Assembly (NCBI RefSeq): GCF_003858635.1
Contig: NZ_RQJO01000008.1
Coordinates: forward strand, 1,302,001 to 1,366,000
Length of the DNA: 64,000 bases
Direction: 5' to 3'
DNA from: Larkinella rosea
GTDB lineage: Bacteria > Bacteroidota > Bacteroidia > Cytophagales > Spirosomataceae
The notes beneath the pieces were generated by a model. The model was not told where the DNA came from. It was given only the letters and a program-made list of their open reading frames with translations, and searched no databases. Positions 33,696 through 41,510 of this stretch are shown here, in pieces; position 1 is the first letter of the stretch; each line of letters begins with the position of its first letter. A program made the translations under genes and the position numbers.

Positions 33696-36695
33696 ATGCA
33701 AAACCGAGTCGGAATACTCATTCTGACGGGTGTAATTGCGCTATTATGCATTTACTACCTGTCGTTTACGTTCGTGTCGAACAGTATTAAAAATGACGCG
33801 ACCAACTACGCTACCACTTCCAAGGGCATCGATTTCTCCAAAAAACAACACTACATCGATTCACTCTGGAAAGAACCGGTTTATCTGGGTAACACACTGG
33901 AGGAAGTAACCACCCGCGAGTTGGGTTTGGGTCTTGACTTACAGGGCGGTATGCACGTTGTGCTGGAAGTATCTCCTTCCGAAATCCTGCGTGGTCTGGC
34001 CGGAGGCTCCCGCGATCCGAAATTTGAACAGGCGCTGAAAAAAGCCCAGGAATCGCAGAAATCGGGGCAGTCGAAATTTGTGGATAACTTCATTAGTGCC
34101 TACAAAGAAGTAGCACCAAACACGAAACTGGCGACGATTTTTGCCAACAGTGCCAACCGGGGAAAAATCAACTTCCAGTCGTCGGATGCCGAAGTTCGGA
34201 AACTGATCAATGACGAAGTGGACGGTTCCATCAGCCGGGCGTTCCAGATCATTCAGGCGCGGGTCGATAAATTTGGGGTTGCCAACCCCAACATTCAGCG
34301 GTTACCGGGCTCGGGCCGCATTCTGATTGAATTACCGGGTGTCGATAATCCGGAGCGCGTACGTCGCCTGTTATCGGGTGCGGCTAAACTGGAATTTTCG
34401 GAAGTATATACGCTGAACGATGTGGCCGGTGGACTGGATCAACTGGGCGCTTACCTCGTGCAGATGGAAGCCGAACGGAAGCAGGCTGCGCTGAAAGGCA
34501 CCGGAACCACGGCGGCTGCTACAACCGATACGACGAAAAAAGACAACTCGCTGGCCGCTCAGCTGGCTGCGAAAAACCAAACCGCCAAAGGCGACACGGC
34601 CAAGAAAGATACATCGGCATCGGCGGCCCAGAACGCGGCTTTGACGAGCCTGTTTGTTCCTATTTCGCAAAACCAGTTGGGGGTTTACCTGAAAGATACG
34701 GCCCGGGCCAATGACATTCTGAGCCGGGCAAATGTGAAAGCGCTGTTCCCGGTGGATGCCGCTTTGCTGTGGGACCGGAAACCGATCGTGACCAACGATA
34801 ACAAGGAAATTCTGCCGTTGTATTTCATCCGGAAACCGGCGGGTAAAGCACCGCTGGAAGGTGATGTAATCGTTGATGCGACCAATGACTATGACGACCG
34901 TGGACGTCCGGAAGTAACCATGCGTATGAACGCGGAAGGAGCTCGTAAATGGCGTGCACTGACGGCGGCCAACATCAACCGGCCGGTTGCCATCATTCTG
35001 GATAACCTGGTGTATACGGCACCAACCGTTCAGAATGAAATTCCGAATGGGAGCTCCAGCATTTCGGGTAACTTCACGGTGGAAGAGACCAAAGATATGG
35101 CTAACATTCTGAAAGCCGGTAAGTTACCTGCGCCAACCAACATTGTTGAAGAAGCCGTTGTGGGAGCAACGCTGGGTTCAGAAGCGGTTTCGGCCGGGGT
35201 TCTTTCGTCGGTGGTGGGTCTGATCATTGTCTTGATTTTCGTAGTGGCTTACTACGGTAGCGCCGGTTTCATTGCCGACCTGGCCCTGTTTGTCAACCTG
35301 TTCTTCCTGTTGGGGATCATGGCTTCGCTGGGTGCGGTTCTGACCATGCCCGGTATTGCCGGTATCGTATTGACGATCGGTATGGCGGTCGATGCCAACG
35401 TACTGATTTTTGAGCGGATCAAAGAAGAGATGGCGCTGGGAAAACCGTTTAAACAGGCCATTGCCGACGGTTTTACGAATGCCTATTCGTCCATTATCGA
35501 CTCGAACGTGACAACGCTGCTGACCGGTGTGATCCTGTTTATTTTCGGAACCGGGTTGATTCTGGGCTTTGCCACCACGCTCGTGATCGGTATTTTGACC
35601 TCGTTATTTGCCGCTATTTTCATCACCCGGATCATTCTGGAGCAGTACGTGAAGGGTGGTAAAACACTGCCTTTCGGTACCAGCTGGTCGAAAAACCTGT
35701 TCAAAGATTCAGCGTTCGACTTCGTATCGCGCCGGAAATTGTACTACACCATTTCGTCGACCATTATCGCCCTGGGTATCCTTTCCGTCATTTTCAAAGG
35801 CTTCGGTCTGGGTGTTGACTTCAAAGGAGGCCGCTCGTATGTGGTTCGTTTCGAGAAAAGCGTGAGCACCGACGACGTTCGGAATGCGCTGGAAAACCAA
35901 TTACCCGGCTCGCTTGAAGTAAAAACGTACGGTGGCACGGGGGTTGGCGGTGCCAATCAGGTGCGGGTAACGACCAGCTACCTGGCGGATGCCACAACCC
36001 CGGAAGCCGATAAGGAAACCGAGGCCAAACTGCTCGGCGGCCTAAGCAAAATTCAGGGTAATAAAGGGTCCATCGAAAGTTCGCAAAAAGTAGGTCCGGC
36101 CATCGCCAATGACCTGATTTACTCGGCGCTCTGGTCGATTCTGATGGCCGTTGCCGTCGTCTTCTGCTACATTCTGATCCGGTTTAAGAAACTGGCCTTC
36201 GGCTACGGCGCGGTGGTCGCGTTGTTCCACGACGTATTGATCATTCTGGCTATTTTCTCAATCGGTAACGGTTTTCTGCCGTTCTCACTCGATATTGATC
36301 AGGCATTCATCGGTGCCTTGCTGACGATTATGGGGTATTCGATGAACGATACCGTGGTTGTTTTTGACCGCGTTCGCGAGTACCTGAACGATACGAAAGG
36401 TCGGAAAGAAAGTATTCCGGTCATTATCAACAACGCATTGAACAGTACACTGAGCCGGACTGCCGTAACCGGTCTTTCCACCATGCTGGTGCTGATCGTG
36501 TTGTTCTTCTTCGGTGGCGAAACCATCCGCGGTTTCTCGTTCGCGATGCTGATCGGGGTGATCGTGGGAACGTATTCGTCGTTGTTTGTGGCGACGCCGA
36601 TTGTGGTCGATGCCCTGAGCCGCGACCAGCTCAACACGGTCGCTGCCACGCCGGAAGTTCCGGCAACCGGAAAAACCGCTCGCTCCAAAGCGTAA
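33696..36695 (+). CDS. secDF: Protein translocase subunit SecDF (fused)
   Basis: This 999-residue fusion of SecD and SecF uses the proton gradient to help pull secreted proteins through SecYEG. The SecD half has LGLGLDLQGGMHVVLEV, the large P1 periplasmic region, and six helices with GIVLTIGMAVDANVLIFERI. The SecF half starts near residue 670 (DFVSRRKLYY) with LGVDFKGGRSYVVRFE, then MGYSMNDTVVVFDRVRE. A low-complexity Ala/Thr/Lys insertion at about residues 265-310 (TTAAATTDTTKKDNS) interrupts the P1 region and is probably a flexible loop. A strong terminator follows, so the transcript ends here. Confidence 0.97.
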   Translation: MQNRVGILILTGVIALLCIYYLSFTFVSNSIKNDATNYATTSKGIDFSKKQHYIDSLWKEPVYLGNTLEEVTTRELGLGLDLQGGMHVVLEVSPSEILRGLAGGSRDPKFEQALKKAQESQKSGQSKFVDNFISAYKEVAPNTKLATIFANSANRGKINFQSSDAEVRKLINDEVDGSISRAFQIIQARVDKFGVANPNIQRLPGSGRILIELPGVDNPERVRRLLSGAAKLEFSEVYTLNDVAGGLDQLGAYLVQMEAERKQAALKGTGTTAAATTDTTKKDNSLAAQLAAKNQTAKGDTAKKDTSASAAQNAALTSLFVPISQNQLGVYLKDTARANDILSRANVKALFPVDAALLWDRKPIVTNDNKEILPLYFIRKPAGKAPLEGDVIVDATNDYDDRGRPEVTMRMNAEGARKWRALTAANINRPVAIILDNLVYTAPTVQNEIPNGSSSISGNFTVEETKDMANILKAGKLPAPTNIVEEAVVGATLGSEAVSAGVLSSVVGLIIVLIFVVAYYGSAGFIADLALFVNLFFLLGIMASLGAVLTMPGIAGIVLTIGMAVDANVLIFERIKEEMALGKPFKQAIADGFTNAYSSIIDSNVTTLLTGVILFIFGTGLILGFATTLVIGILTSLFAAIFITRIILEQYVKGGKTLPFGTSWSKNLFKDSAFDFVSRRKLYYTISSTIIALGILSVIFKGFGLGVDFKGGRSYVVRFEKSVSTDDVRNALENQLPGSLEVKTYGGTGVGGANQVRVTTSYLADATTPEADKETEAKLLGGLSKIQGNKGSIESSQKVGPAIANDLIYSALWSILMAVAVVFCYILIRFKKLAFGYGAVVALFHDVLIILAIFSIGNGFLPFSLDIDQAFIGALLTIMGYSMNDTVVVFDRVREYLNDTKGRKESIPVIINNALNSTLSRTAVTGLSTMLVLIVLFFFGGETIRGFSFAMLIGVIVGTYSSLFVATPIVVDALSRDQLNTVAATPEVPATGKTARSKA

Positions 36696-36707
36696 GGAGG
36701 CAATACT

Positions 36708-36748
36708 AAAAAAGGGATAAAGACCAGCGTTGTCTTTATCCCTTTTTT
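36708..36748 (+). terminator. Rho-independent terminator after secDF
   Basis: A 17-nt stem (AAAAAAGGGATAAAGAC and its complement) with a 7-nt loop ends in a T run, 13 nt after the stop codon. The A/T symmetry would let it work in both directions. Confidence 0.9.
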
Positions 36749-36833
36749 AATTTTCGGTTTTCTTTCATTGTCTAAGACCACAAAAGCGTTATTTTGCAAA
36801 ACATTTAATCCGTAAAATTTTATTCGGTTATAT

Positions 36834-38390
36834 ATGGAGTCTACCAAAATAGCAGCACATTCCAAAAGCCAGCTTTGGGCGAAGAAGTCGATCTCGAAGC
36901 TCATGGCAGAGACTTCGGCTGAGCCGGGAAGTAATCAGGAGAGTACGTTGAAGCGAACCTTGAGTTCAACGAATCTGATTGCATTAGGGATCGGTGCCAT
37001 CATCGGAGCCGGTTTATTTGTCCGGACCGCAGCCGCGGCTGGTGGACATGCCGGGCCGGGGGTCACGATCTCGTTCGCCATTGCCGCCTTTGCCTGCGCC
37101 CTCGCCGGTTTGTGTTATGCCGAATTTGCCTCGATGATCCCGATTGCCGGTAGCGCCTATACCTACAGCTACACGACCATGGGCGAGTTTATTGCCTGGA
37201 TTATCGGCTGGGATTTGGTGCTGGAATACGCACTGGGTGCGGCCACGGTTTCGATTGGCTGGTCGCAATACCTGAATGCGCTTTTCTACGATTTTTTCAA
37301 GTTTCACATACCCTATCAATGGTGTCACTCGCCGTTTCAGATCAGCGATGGGCTGGGAATGTATGCCGGAGAAGCCGGCGTACATGGAATCATTAACCTG
37401 CCTGCGGTTTTTATTCTCCTGATGCTAAGCCTTTTATTGATCAAAGGGACGCAGGAGTCGGCGACTTTCAATAACATTATTGTGATCGTGAAAGTGAGCA
37501 TTGTCTTACTGATCATTGCGTTGGCCTGGAAATACATCAATCCGGCCAACCACGTTCCCTACCTGATTCCGGCCGATGCCGGAACCGCAACACTCAGCAC
37601 CGGGCAGGTTCACGATTATGCCGATCCGCTCAACCACGGCTGGCTGGGCGTCCTGCGGGGCGCCGGGATTGTGTTTTTTGCATTCATCGGTTTCGATGCG
37701 GTTTCGACCGCTGCGCAGGAAGCCAAGAATCCGCAGAAAGACATGCCTGTCGGTATTTTGGTGTCGCTCGCGATTTGTACGGCCTTGTACATCCTGTTCT
37801 CGCACGTATTGACCGGGATTGCTCCGTATAAAGATTTTATTGCACAGGGTGGAGAAGCCTCCGTCGTTTACGCCATCAATCATTACATGCCGGGCCACGA
37901 ATGGCTGGCTTCACTGGTAACGGTGGCGATCCTGGCCGGTTTTTCTTCCGTTATTCTGGTGATGCTTCTGGGCCAAACCCGTGTATTCTATACCATGAGC
38001 AAAGATGGTCTGGTACCGGCGGTTTTCTCCAAACTACATCCGAAATACAAGACGCCCTACCGCTCGCAGTGGGTATTTTTTGTGTTTGTTTCGCTATTTG
38101 CTGCTTTCATTCCCGACAGCGTTGTGGGCGATATGACCAGTATTGGAACCCTGTTTGCGTTCGTGCTGGTGTGCATCGGAATTATGATTTTGCGTAAAAC
38201 CGATCCAAATCTTCCCCGTCCGTTCAAAACGCCTTTGTACATGATCGTATGCCCGCTGGGCGCACTCGTTTGTCTTTCCATGATCCTGAGTCTGGGCTGG
38301 GAAAACTGGACGCGTCTGATCGTCTGGATGGCTATTGGCTTGTTGATTTACTTTGTCTATGGTCGATACCATAGCAAGCTGCGGTCTTAG
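36834..38390 (+). CDS. APC-family amino acid permease (cationic amino acid transporter type)
   Basis: This is a 518-residue amino acid importer or exchanger with at least twelve helices. The first helix shows the substrate-binding loop IGAIIGAGLFVRTA (GxG motif), helix 3 has LCYAEFASMIPIAGSAYTY, helix 6 has GIVFFAFIGFDAVSTAAQEA, and the C-terminal half ends with the CAT-like FVLVCIGIMILRKTDPNLP. These fit the YfnA/CAT (SLC7A1-like) group, so arginine, lysine or broader amino acid transport is likely. The N-terminal ~45 residues are polar and probably cytosolic. The gene stands alone between two terminators. Confidence 0.92.
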   Translation: MESTKIAAHSKSQLWAKKSISKLMAETSAEPGSNQESTLKRTLSSTNLIALGIGAIIGAGLFVRTAAAAGGHAGPGVTISFAIAAFACALAGLCYAEFASMIPIAGSAYTYSYTTMGEFIAWIIGWDLVLEYALGAATVSIGWSQYLNALFYDFFKFHIPYQWCHSPFQISDGLGMYAGEAGVHGIINLPAVFILLMLSLLLIKGTQESATFNNIIVIVKVSIVLLIIALAWKYINPANHVPYLIPADAGTATLSTGQVHDYADPLNHGWLGVLRGAGIVFFAFIGFDAVSTAAQEAKNPQKDMPVGILVSLAICTALYILFSHVLTGIAPYKDFIAQGGEASVVYAINHYMPGHEWLASLVTVAILAGFSSVILVMLLGQTRVFYTMSKDGLVPAVFSKLHPKYKTPYRSQWVFFVFVSLFAAFIPDSVVGDMTSIGTLFAFVLVCIGIMILRKTDPNLPRPFKTPLYMIVCPLGALVCLSMILSLGWENWTRLIVWMAIGLLIYFVYGRYHSKLRS

Positions 38391-38410
38391 GTTAAAGTTT
38401 ACAGTATCCG

Positions 38411-38448
38411 AAAAACTCCTAATACTCGGTAGAGTATTAGGAGTTTTT
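38411..38448 (+). terminator. Rho-independent terminator, bidirectional in form
   Basis: Perfect 17-nt arms (AAAAACTCCTAATACTC, complement GAGTATTAGGAGTTTTT) enclose a GGTA loop about 20 nt after the permease stop. Confidence 0.9.
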
Positions 38449-38461
38449 CATTTATGATGCT

Positions 38462-38469
38462 TAGCTTTG
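38462..38469 (+). promoter_or_regulatory. Candidate -7 box TAGCTTTG
   Basis: An exact TAnnTTTG match lies 21 nt before the ATG at 38491, directly after a terminator. A possible TTG start at 38467 would lie inside the box, so 38491 is the better start for the TauE/SafE gene. Confidence 0.5.
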
Positions 38470-38490
38470 CGAAAACTTCCCAACCGGGAC

Positions 38491-39288
38491 ATGAGCATTG
38501 CGGAATTAGCGGGATACATAGCGGCCATTTTTGCCGGAATGGTAATTGGATTGACGGGTGGTGGCGGTTCTATTTTGACGGTGCCTATTTTTGTTTATGT
38601 CTTTCAAATTCAGCCGGTTCTGGCTACCACCTATTCGTTGTTTGTGGTCGGCGCTACCTCACTGGTGGGCTCGGTGGAGTATGCTTTCAAAAAACAGATC
38701 GATTTTACGGTAACGGCGGCTTTTGCCATCCCTTCGTTTTTCTCGGTATTTATTACCCGGCGGTTTTTGGTTCCGGCCATGCCTGATCCGTTGTTTCAAT
38801 ACCACTCCTTTTCGCTACCCAAGAACGAATCGATCCTCTTTTTTTTCGTTTTTGTCATGATTATGGCTGCGCTGGCGATGATTCGGCAACGCAACCGGGA
38901 GGAGAACGATGCGGGCCCACCGCGCCTGGTTTTGCTTTCCCTGGACGGGCTGGGCGTCGGCGTGCTGACGGGAACTATCGGTGCCGGGGGTGGGTTTCTG
39001 ATTGTGCCGATGCTGGTGTTGCTGGCCGGTTTGCCCATGCACCGGGCTGTCGCCACGTCCATATTGATTATTGCCGTCAATTCGATCGTCGGTTTTCTGG
39101 GCGATTTACACCGGAGCGACTTGGATTGGCCTCTTTTGCTCAAATTTACGGGTTTCTCAATGGGCGGAATCGTCCTGGGAGTTTACCTGTCCCGCTTTAT
39201 CCCACCCATGCAACTGAAGCGGAGTTTTGGCGGTTTGGTACTGGCGGTAGCGGTTTATATTCTCGTAAAAGAAATTGATACGTTATGA
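38491..39288 (+). CDS. TauE/SafE family sulfite/anion exporter
   Basis: This 265-residue membrane protein has about eight helices in two halves, each with the family's glycine-rich hairpin: GMVIGLTGGGGSILTVPIFVY and GVLTGTIGAGGGFLIVPMLV. Family members export sulfite or other organosulfur anions. It is translationally coupled (ATGA overlap at 39285-39288) to an MBL-fold/rhodanese protein, the usual pairing in sulfide or persulfide detoxification, where the dioxygenase makes sulfite and this protein removes it. The start at 38491 is chosen because a TTG at 38467 would overlap the promoter box. Confidence 0.9.
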   Translation: MSIAELAGYIAAIFAGMVIGLTGGGGSILTVPIFVYVFQIQPVLATTYSLFVVGATSLVGSVEYAFKKQIDFTVTAAFAIPSFFSVFITRRFLVPAMPDPLFQYHSFSLPKNESILFFFVFVMIMAALAMIRQRNREENDAGPPRLVLLSLDGLGVGVLTGTIGAGGGFLIVPMLVLLAGLPMHRAVATSILIIAVNSIVGFLGDLHRSDLDWPLLLKFTGFSMGGIVLGVYLSRFIPPMQLKRSFGGLVLAVAVYILVKEIDTL

Positions 39289-40691
39289 TGATCGAACAAT
39301 TGTATACCGGATGTCTGGCGCAGGGGGCGTATTACATTGAAAGTGAGGGCGAAGCGGCCGTGATCGACCCCCTGCGTGAAACCGCTCCTTACCTGAAAAA
39401 AGCCGACCGCAACGGAGCCCACATCAAATACGTTTTTGAAACCCATTTCCACGCCGATTTCGTCTCCGGGCACATCGATCTAGCCAAAAAAACCGGTGCG
39501 GTTATTGTGTATGGCCCGAATGCCCAAACCAGCTTTGAAGCCCACCACGCCCGGAATGGTGAACTATTTGCATTGGGGAAAATAACTATCAAAGCCCTGC
39601 ACACGCCCGGCCACACACCGGAATCGACTACGTATTTGCTGATTGACGAAAACGGGAACAATCACGCCATTTTCACCGGCGATACCTTGTTTATCGGCGA
39701 CGTGGGCCGCCCGGATCTGGCCATCAAAGGAAACCTGACTGAACAGGATCTGGCCGGAATGCTGTACGATAGCCTGCATACCCAGATTATGCCGCTGGAA
39801 GACAATGTCATCGTGTACCCGGCGCATGGTGCCGGATCGGCCTGTGGGAAAAACATGAGCAAGGAAACCACCGACACGCTTGGTAATCAGAAGCGGTTTA
39901 ATTACGCACTCCGGGCGCAGTCGAAGGATGATTTTGTCAAAGCGGTTCTTGATGGATTGACCAAAGCACCGGCTTATTTTGCGGAAAACGCCCGGCTGAA
40001 CAAAGAAGGGTACGACGCCATCGACGACGTGATGGAACGCGGAGCCCATGCGTTATCGCCGGATGAATTTGAAGATGCCGTCAACGAAACCGGCGCGCTG
40101 GTGCTGGATGTCCGCGACGCTGCGGAATTTGCAGAAAGCTTTATTCCCAATTCGATCAATATTGGTTTACACGGACAATTTGCACCCTGGGTTGGCGCGC
40201 TGATCCCGGATCTGAAGCAACCCATTGCGCTGGTAACGCCCGTTGGGCTGGAGGAAGAAACCGTTCTGCGACTGGCTCGCGTGGGCTATGATCACAGCAT
40301 TGGGTATCTGGCAGGCGGTTTTGCTGCCTGGCCGAAAGCGGGAAAGGAAGTGGATCGCATTGATTCAGTTTCGGCGGAAGACTTTGCGGATCAGTACACG
40401 CAGGGCACGGTAGTGGATGTGCGCCGACCCGACGAGTTTGCCATTGAACACGTTGAGGGTGCGAAGAATGTGCCTTTGGACTCGTTAAACGATCACATGG
40501 CGGCCATCGATAAAAACCGCCCGGTTTTTATTCATTGTGCGGGGGGCTACCGCTCGATGGTGGCTGCTTCGATCCTGAAAGCCAGAGGGTTTGATAACCT
40601 GATCAATGTGGAAGGTGGCATGGGAACGATCAAAAAAACATCCGTCGCTATTTCTTCAACTCATTCAGATCATCCAGCTGAACGGTTTTGA
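39285..40691 (+). CDS. MBL-fold metallohydrolase with two rhodanese domains (persulfide dioxygenase-like)
   Basis: This 468-residue protein is likely to oxidise persulfides to sulfite and move sulfane sulfur. The N-terminal metallo-beta-lactamase domain (~1-240) has THFHADFVSGH, where Phe replaces the His of HxHxDH as often happens in mono-iron persulfide dioxygenase-like proteins, then HTPGHTPES, FTGDTLFIGDVGRPDL and YPAHGAGSACGK. Rhodanese domain 1 (~255-355) lacks a catalytic Cys (VTPVGLEEE at the active loop); domain 2 (~365-455) has HCAGGYRSM with the Cys. Its last 44 nt overlap the end of nuoK on the opposite strand. It is coupled to the TauE/SafE exporter upstream. Confidence 0.92.
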   Translation: MMIEQLYTGCLAQGAYYIESEGEAAVIDPLRETAPYLKKADRNGAHIKYVFETHFHADFVSGHIDLAKKTGAVIVYGPNAQTSFEAHHARNGELFALGKITIKALHTPGHTPESTTYLLIDENGNNHAIFTGDTLFIGDVGRPDLAIKGNLTEQDLAGMLYDSLHTQIMPLEDNVIVYPAHGAGSACGKNMSKETTDTLGNQKRFNYALRAQSKDDFVKAVLDGLTKAPAYFAENARLNKEGYDAIDDVMERGAHALSPDEFEDAVNETGALVLDVRDAAEFAESFIPNSINIGLHGQFAPWVGALIPDLKQPIALVTPVGLEEETVLRLARVGYDHSIGYLAGGFAAWPKAGKEVDRIDSVSAEDFADQYTQGTVVDVRRPDEFAIEHVEGAKNVPLDSLNDHMAAIDKNRPVFIHCAGGYRSMVAASILKARGFDNLINVEGGMGTIKKTSVAISSTHSDHPAERF

Positions 40692-40965
40692 AATGCCGGT
40701 AAACCTGCAAAATAATCGCCAGCGCAATGGCCGCTTCGGCAGCCGCAACAACCATAACGAACAAACTGAATAATTGCCCCTGTAGCCGTACCGGGTCATT
40801 TTGACCAAAAGCAATCAGGTTCAGATTGACCGCGTTCAACATCAGTTCAATGCCCATCAGCACCATGATCGCGTGGCGTTTCAGCATTACGATGGCCAGT
40901 CCAATGCTGAACAAGGCGGCTCCAACGAGCAGAAACAGACCGGAATTGATTTCCATAGCATTCAT
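40648..40965 (-). CDS. nuoK: NADH-quinone oxidoreductase subunit K
   Basis: This three-helix antiporter-like membrane subunit of complex I has 105 residues. The helices are LFLLVGAALFSIGLAIVML, MVLMGIELMLNAVNLNLIAF with the conserved Glu of helix 2, and FVMVVAAAEAAIALAIILQ with the second conserved Glu. The C-terminus (HFKTVQLDDLNELKK) is the part that overlaps the MBL-rhodanese gene on the other strand by 44 nt. It starts within the nuoJ stop (ATGA). No nuoL follows, so this small nuoIJK group is detached from the rest of complex I. Confidence 0.95.
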   Translation of the reverse strand: MNAMEINSGLFLLVGAALFSIGLAIVMLKRHAIMVLMGIELMLNAVNLNLIAFGQNDPVRLQGQLFSLFVMVVAAAEAAIALAIILQVYRHFKTVQLDDLNELKK

Positions 40966-41486
40966 TTGGTTCTTGACGAAGCCGCAATTGTGGTGGCCCC
41001 AATCAGCGCAACGAGCAGCAACACCCCGGTGATTTCGAACGGAATCAAATACTCGGTCATCAGTTGCCGCCCAATCGTATCAACCGTTGATCGGTCGAAT
41101 TTTTCGCCTTGATTCAACAGCACAAAATTCCCCCGCACGAGCGCCGTGTACAATACACTGAAAATACCGCCCGCAATCAGTAGCGCCCACAACCAGCTTC
41201 GGTGTCCGGTTAGAATGACGTTGGGGTGCGTATAATCGGTTTTGGACGCATCGGTTTTGTGCGTCAGCATCACCCCGAAAATAACCAGTACCAACACCCC
41301 ACCCACGTAAATCATAATCTGCGAAACCGCCAGAAAATCAGCACCCGCCAGCACAAACAAACCCGCCACACCCAGCAACGTCAGCAGCAGGAAAAAAGCT
41401 GCATAAAGCACGTTTTTGGTCAGTAAAACCGCCAGGGCTGACCCGAGAGTAAACAGGATGAATAAATAGAAAACAATCTGGACCAC
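40962..41486 (-). CDS. nuoJ: NADH-quinone oxidoreductase subunit J
   Basis: This five-helix membrane subunit of complex I has 174 residues. Typical stretches are VLYAAFFLLLTLLGVAGLFV, then ADFLAVSQIMIYVGGVLVLV with the conserved helix-3 Gly/Tyr/Val pattern, and PFEITGVLLLVALIGATTIA at the end. It overlaps nuoK by 4 nt and follows nuoI by 24 nt. Confidence 0.95.
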   Translation of the reverse strand: MVQIVFYLFILFTLGSALAVLLTKNVLYAAFFLLLTLLGVAGLFVLAGADFLAVSQIMIYVGGVLVLVIFGVMLTHKTDASKTDYTHPNVILTGHRSWLWALLIAGGIFSVLYTALVRGNFVLLNQGEKFDRSTVDTIGRQLMTEYLIPFEITGVLLLVALIGATTIAASSRTK

Positions 41487-41510
41487 TGATTTAATTGATT
41501 TTTTTGATGA

